NCBI GenBank assembly: GCA_013399115.1
Contig: VXAA01001977.1
Span: forward strand, 324,228 to 388,227
Origin: Anseranas semipalmata
Lineage: Eukaryota; Chordata; Aves; Anseriformes; Anseranatidae
Reading direction: 5' to 3'
DNA: 64,000 nt
The notes under the pieces were generated by a model. The model ran no database searches and was not told where the DNA came from. It saw nothing but the letters and a program-made list of their open reading frames with translations. Position numbers and translations under genes: made by a program. Below are positions 15,301-27,300 of this stretch, one piece after another. Positions within the stretch are counted from its first letter, which is position 1; each line of letters starts with the position of its first letter.

Positions 15301-18300
15301 CTCTCCTTCAAAAGAATAATATACAATTTGTCCCCACTTTTCAATAGCCTTTCCACTTTCAAAAGTAAAACAGGCAACTGTTTTTTTCCAGTATCACAGA
15401 AGGTTCCAGGACCACGTGCCCCTTCCAGTCCTCTTTTTGGACTGATCCTAGGCCATGAGTCCCCAGCAGGCTGGATAGAGCAGAACAGGCATTCTGAGTA
15501 ATTTTGCCCTCCTGTGGGCAGTAAGGGGTCAGAGGCGTCACAGGAAATCACTGGCACTTCCATGTGGACAAACACCAACACTAGCCCGTGCCTGCCCGGA
15601 GGAAAACCCTCCTGCAGCTTCCCAGCACTTGCTGCGGGCCCGAGCTGCCGGGAGATGGCAGTGTGCGGCAGCTGCGGAGCAGCCGCGTCCCTGCAGGCCC
15701 CAGGCTGCCCGGGCTTGGGTCACTTTTGGCACCCCTCTGCCCTGCAGGCCCTCCAGTCTTAACTGTGTCAGCGCTGCTCCCTATTGCAGCCTCAGCCGTC
15801 CAACCCTTGCAAGGTCACCATGCCTGTCCCCGCAGAGCAGCAGCTGTGCAATGCCATCTGGAAGGACCGATGACTGTGCCAAGCTCCCTGCAGTGAGTCC
15901 CTCGGACGTGCGGGAACGCAGGCAGCTGCGTGACCAGGGTGGCCCGTGCCACTTCCTGACTGCCCATCGCGCTCGTGGTCCCCCTCGACATGTGACAGAG
16001 CAGTTGCTGTTTAGCTGCTGTAAGGTTTCAGCTTGCTATTGCGAAGGATGCTCTGCAGTGACAAGCGTGGTGCTGCTGCACGCAGAAGTACCCCGACAGT
16101 TCTTGTACTCTCACTGAAGACATTTATTGTTTCCAAATAGCAAACCTGTGCTCTTTTTAACTCTAGGATGTGCCAACCCTCTTCCTCACACCAGCAAAGC
16201 CTACAGGTTGTGTGCCTACTGTACATAGGCCTAGGGGAAAGGCACTGATATGGATCCCCTTGCTCCTGTAGTCAGCATTCCTACCTGCTTGCATTTTAGT
16301 CCTTAGTGTGGAGGACAGGGCTAGAGCAAACATGGTGCAATGGGTCTTGCCTTTCCTGGATGGTCGTTAATGGACCCTGGCAATGCCACACAAATTCCTA
16401 TTTGCAAGGCTAGGAAGAGGCCTGGTGTAGGGTTATCCACCATCAATCTTTAAAGCCTAGGCTGCTCTGTTAAACAAAATGTGCTCTCTCTTTCCTCACC
16501 ATTTTTTCCCCAAGAAATATGAATTCATGCAGCGACTACCTTCTATAGTTCCCCAAAGCTCAGCAGTAAAGGCCCAGAACAACTGCAAGTGAATTCAGTA
16601 TTGATCTGGCCTCCTGGGCCCCCATCAGTCAGACAGGCAAAGCAACAGGCATTCAAGCTTCACAAAATGACAGGCACTGTAAGAGTCATCTGTGTTAGTG
16701 ATATGACAAGGATCTCCACATGCTGACAGCAAAGGCTGCTCTGCATGAGAACGTGAGATGAAATGAAGCAAGGAAGGAATGTACAGTCCAGTGAGAGATG
16801 GAAAAGGATTCAGAGAAACAGACTGCTCCCTGCCAACCAGGGTAAGAGAAGTGCTGCCATTGATAAGTCCACTCCTGTGACACCAGCAGGTGAAGCTTTT
16901 CAGAGCCTGTTGTGCCTGTGACCTGGGCAGGATGGGATTAACCGTGTAATACAACCTCTCTAGGCTGGCAGAAAGGGCAAGATCAATATAGCTAGTGGAT
17001 TAGGCCTAGAATAGAAGTGCATGAAGCCTGAAGCCTATTCAGCTTGGCTTTCTACTTCCAAGTCACTTATGCAGCAAGTATGCCTAGAATGAGAAGATTA
17101 TTAGCAGATCTATGTGTGCTAAAGGCTTGTACTGCTCCTGACAGACATTAGCACACCAATTCTTTTGAAAGAGTGGTGCATATAGCCGGACAGGGCCAGT
17201 AGTAGGGGTGGATGCATATCCAGCAGCTGTCTCAGCTTCTTGAAACAAGCCTACGTGCTTGTGCCTGGCCTGGAGAACTTGATTACAGATTATAAAAAGC
17301 CTGTTGTCTTTATGCTGGCTAAGGGTATTAGAAAGCAAAGCAGGATATTTAGGGTGCTCATTTGCATATCAGTGAGGCAATGCAAGGCTTAGCTGGCTTT
17401 TGCATTTGCAGAGATTTCCTCTGGATTCCCTGATCACATGGGCTTATACAGGTTCACCCGCAAATACTTCCCTCTTACCAGCAAGAGAGCAAGACATTTC
17501 CATGGCCTGAACATGCCTTTCAGCTCTATCCAGACAGCCTCAATCCCAGCATCACTCTTGTTTCATTAAGCCCCTCTGATGCACAGCCCTGCACGCCTGC
17601 CAGATCAAATTATAAATACCAGGAATTTCAATGAGACTGGAACTATATTTGGAAAGGCTTAGCGTAAGCAGCAGCATGGGAGCTCCCCGTTCCTTTGGTG
17701 TTTGTAGGTCATGTCAGATGTGATGTAATCAGAGCAGCAAGGCTTTCATATAGCTTCAGGAGTTTCTTGATGCTGCTAGAGAAATGGAAATGTTATCTAT
17801 ATGTGGGTCTGTTTCAAACCTGAACCAATTTGAGGCAGAGCCCATCCAGCCTATTCAGGAACACGGTATATCTATCAAACCAGCATGAACAGAGCATGAA
17901 GCTGGTTCAGTCTAGATAAGGCCTGACATCTAGCAGTGACATCTACCACTGCAGTTCCTTGTTCTTCTCTGTACCGCACACAGCACATACACAGCTCTTT
18001 GCTGCATCCCAAAGCTGAACAAATTAAAGTTCCTGGGAAAGAAGTTGGCATTAATACCCCTGTTTCATAGATGGGGGAACTGAACTAGAGTGAGTACTCA
18101 GTGACAGGGCATTCTGCCATCTTGGCTCCATCTCTCTCCACTAGATCTTGGTCTGCTACTAGCAGGGAATTAAAACTGATTTTGGACTTTACATTCGAGC
18201 AAGACAGCAAGAAGCATAGAGCAGACACTGGTCACACCACTGACACAGGACAACCCCAAAGGACAGGAAAAACACCAGCTCCCCAAACCAGACAGCAAAG

Positions 18301-21300
18301 TGACTATGGAGGAGCCTGAGCTGGTAAAAAGCTGCAGGGAGATGAAAGAGCAAGGAAGAGTTCAGCTGTGGGTTTCATTTGCATTTCAAATAGAGGTGAG
18401 TTAGGCAGATGAAACCCTGGACAGAACATGCATGTAAAAGGTTGCCTAGTGTCTGCAGGGTCATGGATGTTTTGTGTGACATACCTTCAGGTAACTTCCG
18501 CTCTGAATGCAGGTACCTGTGAACAAAGAGATAAATGTAGGTAAATAATCAATGAAGTTAGTCAGATCCTGATTTTACAGGTATGAACTCTGTATGCTAA
18601 ATCAACCCCTTTCTCTTAATACACACACACATTTACAGTGGCTGATCTTAAAAGAAAGTTGAGGAGCAGACACTGGATGGATGCATAAGTCAAGCAATGG
18701 TAAGCCTCATTCCCCACGTGATTCTGCCATTACTTTTCTCATGCTGGCTGCTGGGACACAGCACAAACAACTTCCATAAATCCAATTCGCTCTCAAACGT
18801 CTCATGTTGTACTAAGGGAAACTGCAGGAGGCTGCCAAAGGCTATTCACCTCTGAGAGCCTTTGCTCTTTAAAGTCTTTGTCTGCTGACCAGGGACATAG
18901 CTGCCAGTTCCTGCCCGGGGACCAGCTTCCTTCTGGCACTGGGAACATCCAAGAAGTTGTTCTGACTTGTTGCTCACTAAGACTTTGATCCTTTCATGAC
19001 TTTTTCCTGGGAAGTTACTGTAGCAAAAATGTGTTCCTTGGAAACAGAATGAGGGGACAAGCACAGGACACGTGAATGGTGATAATACTCCCATTAAGAA
19101 GTGAAAGCAAGTGATCCTGATATGCTGAAGATGTCTGAGGGTATTAGCTTCAATTCCTTTTTAATTCTCTTGATTTTCCTGCTCTAGCCTGTGGTTCATG
19201 GCTTCAGAGCACTTATGCTTACATCATCATTTGCATCGCCTCCAGATTTGGCCCATCACAGGGATGGGAGGAAGCAGGTCTCCAGCAGATGGCACTCAGA
19301 GCTGTCCCACACCCAGGCTTGCTCTTCCATAAGAAAAAAAAAATCCAAACAATGGAACATTTGCCAAAAAGAGAAAGGAAATAAAAAAAGGAAAGTTATT
19401 TAACCCTGTGTAATATTTAAAAAGATTGTTATCATCTTATGGCGGTGTATTTAACGAAGGACAATGTGACAGTTCATGTGTAAGTCAACCAGGATAAAAC
19501 ATACATTATATGTAAACTCTTATGTTTCTCCAGTCACTTTCAAATTAGGATTATCTCTGGCTATTGGTTAAGTTCAAGGAAAAGGATTAGCTACACAGGC
19601 GTAGACAAAATAGGAAGCACTGAGTAATGAATACACAAAGCAATTCAAAGCAAAAGTCAAGCCAGAAATGCAGGTCATGGCAGAACTCAAACTGCAATCA
19701 GAAGACATATGCCTTAAATAGATTCTCCTGCCGATGGTCTCCAGTTCTCCAGAGCCAAAGATCTGCAAGCAATACCATTTTCTACTATACAATGGCCTTG
19801 TAATACTGACTTGGCCACCCCACTACTCAACTCCTACTGTTCAGACCAAATTGTTAATGTTGCCCTGTAAACATTACCAGCAATTTTTCGGGGCTGGGGA
19901 GGGAAAGGTTTGAATATCTCCATTAATGTCTGCTCTTCTCTTCTGCCCGAGGTTTCTTCCCCCCTGCAAGGATCTGGCCACCCAAAGAGGTGATTCAGCA
20001 CTTCATAAAGCTAGCAGGGTGGGAACTTTTTAAAACAATCTTGAAGAGAGAAAGCAGTGAGAGGTTGTGAAATTTGGCTAACTATCCCAAGTCCTAGTGC
20101 CTATTCTGGGTGTGCTGCTGTTCTATAGAGGGGCCTTGAAAGCACTAACTGACAACAAATTAAAGGTTGTGAAGAGCTGCTCCAAGAGCGAACTAGCAAT
20201 AACCATCCCTGGCCACTAGAAACAGAAACAAAGAGGGATCCAGTCCATATGGAAAAGTGTCAGCAGGAGCAGAGGGTATCTTCAACAGTAGGAAAGTTTG
20301 ATCCAGCAGAAAATTAAGGAGCTTGTGTTTCTATAAAGGTTCAGAGAGACAAACTATTTTGGTTACTGAAAGGTCCTCAACGCTACAGCCAGGCAGACCT
20401 GACGCTGATCTGGAAGAACAGGCACAGAGAAACTCCTGATTCTCTCCTTATCCTTTTTGTCCTGAGCCACATACTTCACTACTCAGCAAGGCTCCGTGCA
20501 GAGCTCTGGGAATGGGCTCCACCCAGATGCAGAGGAATTGCAGTCTTGCTCATTTGTATTTCTCAGGCTAGAGATGGCAATGAACTGTGGTTGCACAGAG
20601 AGAGAGAGAGAGAGAGAGAGAGCGCAACACAAAACTCTTCCTCCTGCTCACATTCATAAAACTAGCCGATCCTCTCCCAAATCAATCTCTTGCTCCCATC
20701 TCCACCCTGCTGGAGCTGTCTCCATGGGACACTTCCAAGTAGGGGAGAGGTTGCAGCTGTCTGTTGTTGCCATTTTGGGAATGTTGTTTTATAGATTGGA
20801 CTTGCTGTGGTTTGGGTGAAATGAAAGAGTTTGGCATAAAATCTCGACAAGTCAAACACAAACAGGCTCTTTTTTCAGGAGCTTTTTCCACGTGTTTTTT
20901 TCCAGAGACCTTTTATAAATTCTTTTGCTTTTTAAATACAAAGTGATCTAAGGTGGCTTGTTCCCACACACCCACCCACCAAGTGCCAGAGGCCAGCTGA
21001 TTACAGGGCACCTCTCACTGCACTCGCTTTATTACACCTGTGGTAGGTTTCAGTTCCACGTCTGAAGGAAAGAGAGACCCTGTGCACTGAAGAACTCCAA
21101 AAGGCGGTGAGACCTGCGGTGGCACCCGCCCTTTCTGCACTGCAAGGACTCAGCCCCAGCTCCTCCCTCAAGGACTAGCAGCTTTGAAAGCTATTGCTGT
21201 CTGTAGCTATTACCTGCGTCTGCCCAGCAGAAAAACTGAAATGGTCCAACAAGCCCCATCCTACAAACTGCAGAACTAAGTCAGCTCCCGTATTTCCTGT

Positions 21301-24300
21301 CTTTATTTAGTCAACCTCAAGGAAAGCTGTCAACAAAGCGAGGGGGCTAGCTCCTAAGAAGTACAGACCACTGACACCTCCCTGTGATGGCAAGAAGGAT
21401 CGAGTCAAGATGGATCTGGGACCTCGGTCTTGGGGAACATAGAACTCCTCTGGGGTAAAAGCAGGACTGACGCCCTGGATGGTGGACTGCAGCTTTGGTG
21501 ATGTTCTCTTCAGGGAGAAATTGTTCACTGAAATCAATGACTTCACTCTCAAATTAGTCTCTTGTGCCAAAGGTAAACCCCTTCTGTGCTGGATGCTGTA
21601 GAGCACTGGGGAAATGCAGTTTTCAAAAGCATGGCAAAAGAATGGATATCTTCAAGATATGTTGGGGCTCCATTTAGGATCCTAACCTCTAATCTGCCCA
21701 ATTAATCTGATGAAACAGATGTGAAAGAGGAAGAACAGTCAGTCTCCTAGGAATCACTGAGACATTAGAGGGATATACTTGCCAGATGTTGAATGTTTAC
21801 TATCTGGAACACCTCCTCCCTCCCTAACCGGACTTTCTGGCTGCCTTTCCATGCACCCTGAAACACACCATGTAACAACATGCAGATTTTTAAACACTGT
21901 TCAGGCGCTCTGTACTCACGCGTATTGCAGTGGCAAAAGATGGTTCTGCCAGTCAGAAAAAAAGGTGGCGATTCAGACATTTTCCAGTTGACAGAGCTTC
22001 TCTTTGGCTCCGTGCTTTGGTCCCTGCACTGTCTGGGAGAAGAATGTGCAGTGTCACTGCTCCGGTCATGCTGCTAGCAGCCTAGCGATGCTGGGAAGGA
22101 CATTCCTTGAGGCTGTTTCTTTGGAAAAAAACTTCTTGGGAGGAATCCCTGCTGACTACCAACAATAGGATGCCCTTTGCTCAACTTTACCCTAATGGCT
22201 CTCAACAGTATCATGGAAGGGCACTGGGGTGAACGAGCTTAGTCAAATTAAGGAAGGAGGGAGCAGGGACAAAGGACTGAGATAAAATCTAGGAGGAAAT
22301 ACCCAGCTAGACACCAACAGGATGTATGCCAGGCATGCAGCAGTCATGTGAGGGGAAGGGATAGAGACTCAGAGGGTAAAAAACAGAGAAGGATGTTTCT
22401 GCCCTACCTTATGGGCACAGTCTGGGTGCCATCCCAGCCACCATTCATAAATTCCCCCATCACTTAGCACATTTAAGACCATTAAAACAGAACTCCAGAA
22501 GTGAGCTGGACTGTGAAAGGACAGACAGAAACATACGATACTGGAACCTGTTATTTCTTCAACATTGCTCTTTATTTTTGCAGGGACTCTAAAATTCTGG
22601 GGTCCCAAACACACACGCATCAGTGACACAGGAAATCCTTTTCCAAGGTGGAGCAAATAATAGCCAGTTTGGAAAAAGGATTTTCTGGAAAAAGGCAAGG
22701 GAAATACAAGACTACAGTCTGCTTTGAAAACATAAATGAGATGTCACTCACTTGAAATGTGTGGGCTACAGCTGCTTAAAAGGAGTGAGGGATCTAGCCC
22801 TGCACTGTAAGAAGACATCCAATAGAAATGGTAGATGGTGTCCCATTCACTATCATCAAGCTAATCATTGAAGAAACAGCTTGCTTCTTGCTCACCATGT
22901 CCTTAAAGACCTGACCTTGGAAACTCTATATGAGCAGAACTGTGCTTTGTAGAGACGTAATCCAGTTGATGGCTTTTGAGAACTGTACCCACTGAGTCTG
23001 TGGGATTTGGCTGGACAAGGCACTGTTCATTGTTTTGACATACTTATACGAAACCGGCATTTAATCATTCCTCCTTTTTCAGGGAGCCCCAGCACAACGC
23101 TCTGTCCCATGGCATTCATAAATGAGGCATTCAAAAGTCAGGCTGTGACACAAGTGCAAAAAGGCATCAGTGGCACTCAAGCTGCATCATAATCAACTCA
23201 AGAGAGATAAAGCACTAAGCTCCCAAATATCACCTCTGCACATTCTCATTTACAACCTACCATGAGCTGACGGATGTTCAGAAACATCTTGCAGGACTGA
23301 GAGGTGTTTTTCCAAATGGAATTGACGAGAATAGGCTCAGCTAATGATTCTTTGAGGTAGTTTTTTATACGGCATCATTGATATAAGTTTTATGGATGCA
23401 GTTGCTATAACAACATAATGCACGCTGGTTAAATATAGCACCTCCTATTTTCCACTCAGTTTGCTCTGCCCTAAGCAGACAAGGACTATTCTTTACTGTT
23501 CTAGCTGGGATGAAATGGATGTGATTGCTCACTGAAGAAAACAAGTGGTACAGTCCTTCCTCCCCCTCACAAAGACTATTCCTCTCCACCTTAAGCAAGC
23601 CAACAACAAAATCAACAGCCTTCCATCTGCTAGGCTACTGGGCAAGAGGGCTTGTATAAAATCAAAATGCACGACAACATGCAAAACTAAAACTCCTTGA
23701 TATTACATGTGATCTCAGTGCAAACACTGTCATTTCAAACCGCAGGAAAGAGAGGTTCTCAAATATTCCTGTCACCTAGTATTTACCATGCTTATTATCG
23801 TAGTGCCTAGTAACTGACCAAATGCTGAGAAAGGGAGTTACGTGACCCTGATGTCACTCGAGACCTGCTCTTCCTTGTGGATGTGTGTACAGGGTCCAGC
23901 CTCTCTTGGCCACAGGGAAAGCTACTATTCTGGGGATAAGAGAATGATGTTGCCAAGTCAAAGCCACAGGGAAAGAAACAGAGCTACAGAGGATTGTGTC
24001 CAATTCTCCCTTCTTGCTATACTGGGGTTTTCTTATGTGTTTTTTTTTTTTTTTAATGTTTTTTTTCCAGTCTGGAAGGCAGAACTGAAATACTCCCAGG
24101 GGGAAATGAAATCAAATAGAAATTTGTGTTCCTCCCCAGTCCTGTTTTTTTTTCCTCTTATTTTTCCCTTGCAAAAGAACAAATCCACCCTCAAACCTTG
24201 GCATTGCACTGATCTGAAGCCTAGGCACATAACAGCAGCTGGACTCCCTGCAAGGTGCCAGGAGGATGTTTGGTGCAAGTGTAAGGAACATTGCTTCTGA

Positions 24301-27300
24301 ATAGTTCCAGCTCCTTTGAACATAACCTCTGTTCCAGACCCTAGAAAGGATATTTATGCCCTTAGCAGATAATGCTGAGCATCTGCTCAGTTATGACCAT
24401 TTCCTGAATTGTTTTGTTCCTTGATGCTGTTCAATAACTTATATCTCCTGAAGCAAGGACTTGTGGGATGGATCACATGGCCTGTTGTACCTCTGCTCTT
24501 GCAGCAAGCAACCTCTTAGTGGGCATAAGGCAGATCTCCCACAGACTGGGAGCATCCAAAAGAGCTGAGGATCGCTGCACCAGCCCTCTGCTTCACCCTT
24601 TCCACCTACAGCCACGGTGGAGGCAGAACACTGCAGACCTTGTTTAAAGATGGTTAATAAATACATTGCACATGATAGCTGGAGGGGAGAGTTCATTTGC
24701 CTTTTTCTTGCCATGTAGCACTGGGGCCCTGGGGGCAGCAAGCGCTGTTTTGCAAAGCCCTGCTAGCAGGGAGGTATGTGAGAAGCTTCAGCATACGCTC
24801 CCAGCGCTGCCTGTACTAGCTGATACACGAGAACTCATCAGGGCACTGAAAATCAGGAGTGATACGGTCACGCTCTACTTCCTCCATGACACAAACTGTA
24901 AAATAATGAGAGCAAGCAAGCCACTAAAAATAAACTTAACCTTTCAGTGGCCACAGCATCACTCCTGCCAAATGCAGATGACTGGGCTGTCATGCTCATT
25001 TCTGCTGATTCAGGACCGGAAAAGAGACAAGACACAAACCAGCCCTTAGTTAATGAGAGCTGCTTATACCCCAGTGTCCATATCAGCACACATCTCATCA
25101 GCCCAGGACAATATTCTGCTGTACACTGAGGACTAATGCAAAGATCTGAGCCCAAGGGGCTTGCAGATAACAAATACTTCCTAGTAACATACTCTGAGAC
25201 AACAAAAAAGGTTAACAGCCCCAGTGCCCTCTCAGGAAACCTAAAGTGTGAAGGTGGGAAAGTGATTTCTGCACAGCCACAAAGTGATACAACAGCAGAG
25301 CTGGGATCAAAATCAAGAACTCTTCCTAAACTTTTCCTACACAATTCAGCTGCTAGCTTGTTTTCCCTGTATCTCTTCAGGATATTCTTCCCGAATCTTC
25401 CTGAATCTTCTTTTCCCCCCCCCCTCTTCAGGAGCACATCTAACAGTCTGTTTTCTATTCCTATTTGCAGGCCCTATGGCAATTGACTGAGCAAACACTG
25501 AGGTCCCAGGCAGCTGGAAGCTCTCTACTCCCTCTGTTCCAATGGTGTGAGCATTGGTCATCAATCTCTGTCCTTCACTCGCTCCTCAAACAACATGCTG
25601 GAAAGCATCTCCCTGCTTAGCCCAAACAAACGCCCTGTTTGCCTTAACCTCACCTCCTTTCTTTCTGTTAGGATATTTCAGAAGTTGCTGGAAAATGACA
25701 TGATGTCCTCTAACACTGAATTCCAGGCATCAGATAGGATCAAAGACTCTCAGCATCCTCCCAGAGGAGCTCAGTAGGTCACAATATGGGTTATGTGGCA
25801 CTGCAGCTTTCTTCAGGCAAGTGAGAAAGGCAAATGACTGATGTTGGAAAACCAGAGTTACGTGAATTGCACAGACGATACAGAAAACAAATGGGTGCTA
25901 AAAATACAAGATATACTTGCAAAGAGTTCTTCTCATGCCTGGGAAAGGCAGGGGCAGCTCTAAGGGAGATCTCTCTAGGACACAGTGAAGTCTGAATGAA
26001 CAGACAGTTGAAATAAAATACGATTGTCTTGACAGGAAAAAAATGGGTGATTTTAATACAAAGGATTTTTGTCTAGCATCCTTCCTATATCACAGCACAG
26101 AGACGAAGCTCTCAGAATTTACATAATAGAGTGGTAAAGCAACAAATTGACTTAGGAAGAGTGGTAAATAGGGACAGCTCTAGTGAAAGAGCAATGTCGT
26201 TGGCCCAGAGCAGTAAATTGAGATACCCAGACGGGATGGCAACATCCTCTGGAACAATGGTGCAGACCTCTCCAAAATCCACCAAATACCACAAGCTCAG
26301 GCATCAGCTATTCACATACTCTCCTCAAACCAGAAATGCAAAGTGATCCGTGGCATATTTTAGTGGAATTGCATTCACTAAGCAGTGGAAGGAATCAGAA
26401 GGTGCTGGTGCATGGGGATCCAGAATGGGAAGAGCAAAAGAGGTCCCAGTGAAAGAGGAAAGCACCAGCAGGTGGAATAATGAAGGATGCTGTGGGTGAT
26501 TTACAACGCTGTGGGAGTTCCTCCAAATAATATTATGTCCAACGGCCTGGAACTCAGGCGTATCGGCAGTTACTAGTTAGTACTGCTCTTGGCTCTAGCT
26601 AGTAATTATCTGCTTACACGCAAACATCACGTTCGCTCTATAACACTACAGCAAGGCATCCAGTGAAGCACGCAGAACACTGTACCTTAAAGCGGTGTAA
26701 AGAGAAATGTGGTTAGCATGACCACTCACTCCTCCCGCGTCAAAGGTTACCACCTGCAAAACAAAACCACAGAACAATAAACATTTTAAAGAAGAAAGAG
26801 ACAGTGCAGTAACCGACTTTGACGTCTAACACAGCACTGTCCCAGCCCATTGTCTCTAAAGAGTTGTTTTCATGTTGCACAATGAGGCCTTGTGTGTGAA
26901 GTCATGCTACACAAACACAACTAAACAAGTAAGTGAAGACACTCTGAAACTAAATGACTACATAGTCTAAGAGCTTAAACAACAGGAAAATGACAAGTAT
27001 CATGTTCCCAATGGCAGGATGCACTTGTTACTTATTACACGGCCCAAAGGTTACTTTCAGAGTGATCTGATGCAAACTTGGTCTTGATCCAAGTGGTCCA
27101 GCTCTGTGAATCACTCTGTCCTGGATCCGAGAACATACCAGAATGCCTGTGGAGTGCGAGGTGAAGACTATAGTTTGCTGTGTTGTGAGTCAGGACATAT
27201 TGCTCTAATGAGCAACACAATCATGTATCACTGTCCTGATTGTAAGGAGGCTTCATCACAGGATAACAGATAAAATAATCTGATATGAGAAGAAGCCTTT

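Larger units (their letters stand above)
13616..18484 (-). other. PIGL: PIGL intron between the micro-exon and the penultimate exon
   Basis: This 4.9-kb intron holds an AT-rich stretch near 14.2 kb, a CpG-rich patch at 15.58-15.99 kb, a 207-codon minus-strand open frame at 14958-15581 with no family resemblance, and a MIR-like relic near 18.1 kb. Confidence 0.8.
18517..26685 (-). other. PIGL: PIGL intron (8.2 kb)
   Basis: It runs from the GTACAG donor beside 26686 to the micro-exon acceptor. It contains an (AG)13 microsatellite at 20597, a T-rich tract near 24.05 kb, a MIR-like relic near 25.28 kb and long unique stretches. No other gene is recognisable. Confidence 0.8.

Noticed and set aside
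14958..15581. 207-codon minus-strand open frame as a gene
   Set aside because: It resembles no known family, lies wholly inside a PIGL intron and has low-complexity composition. Kept only as a point to check, alongside the CpG patch.
16790..16890. Minus-strand segment faintly like [11 protein letters not shown]
   Set aside because: The match was only a few residues. The genuine block was found at 26686-26753.
24868..25437. 189-codon minus-strand open frame
   Set aside because: It runs through a MIR-like relic and shows no domain, so it is a chance frame.
26112..26294. Minus-strand frame beginning M-W-Y-L-V-D-F-G as a possible extra PIGL exon
   Set aside because: It does not match PIGL. The real exon is 26686-26753, and the phases leave no room for another exon here.
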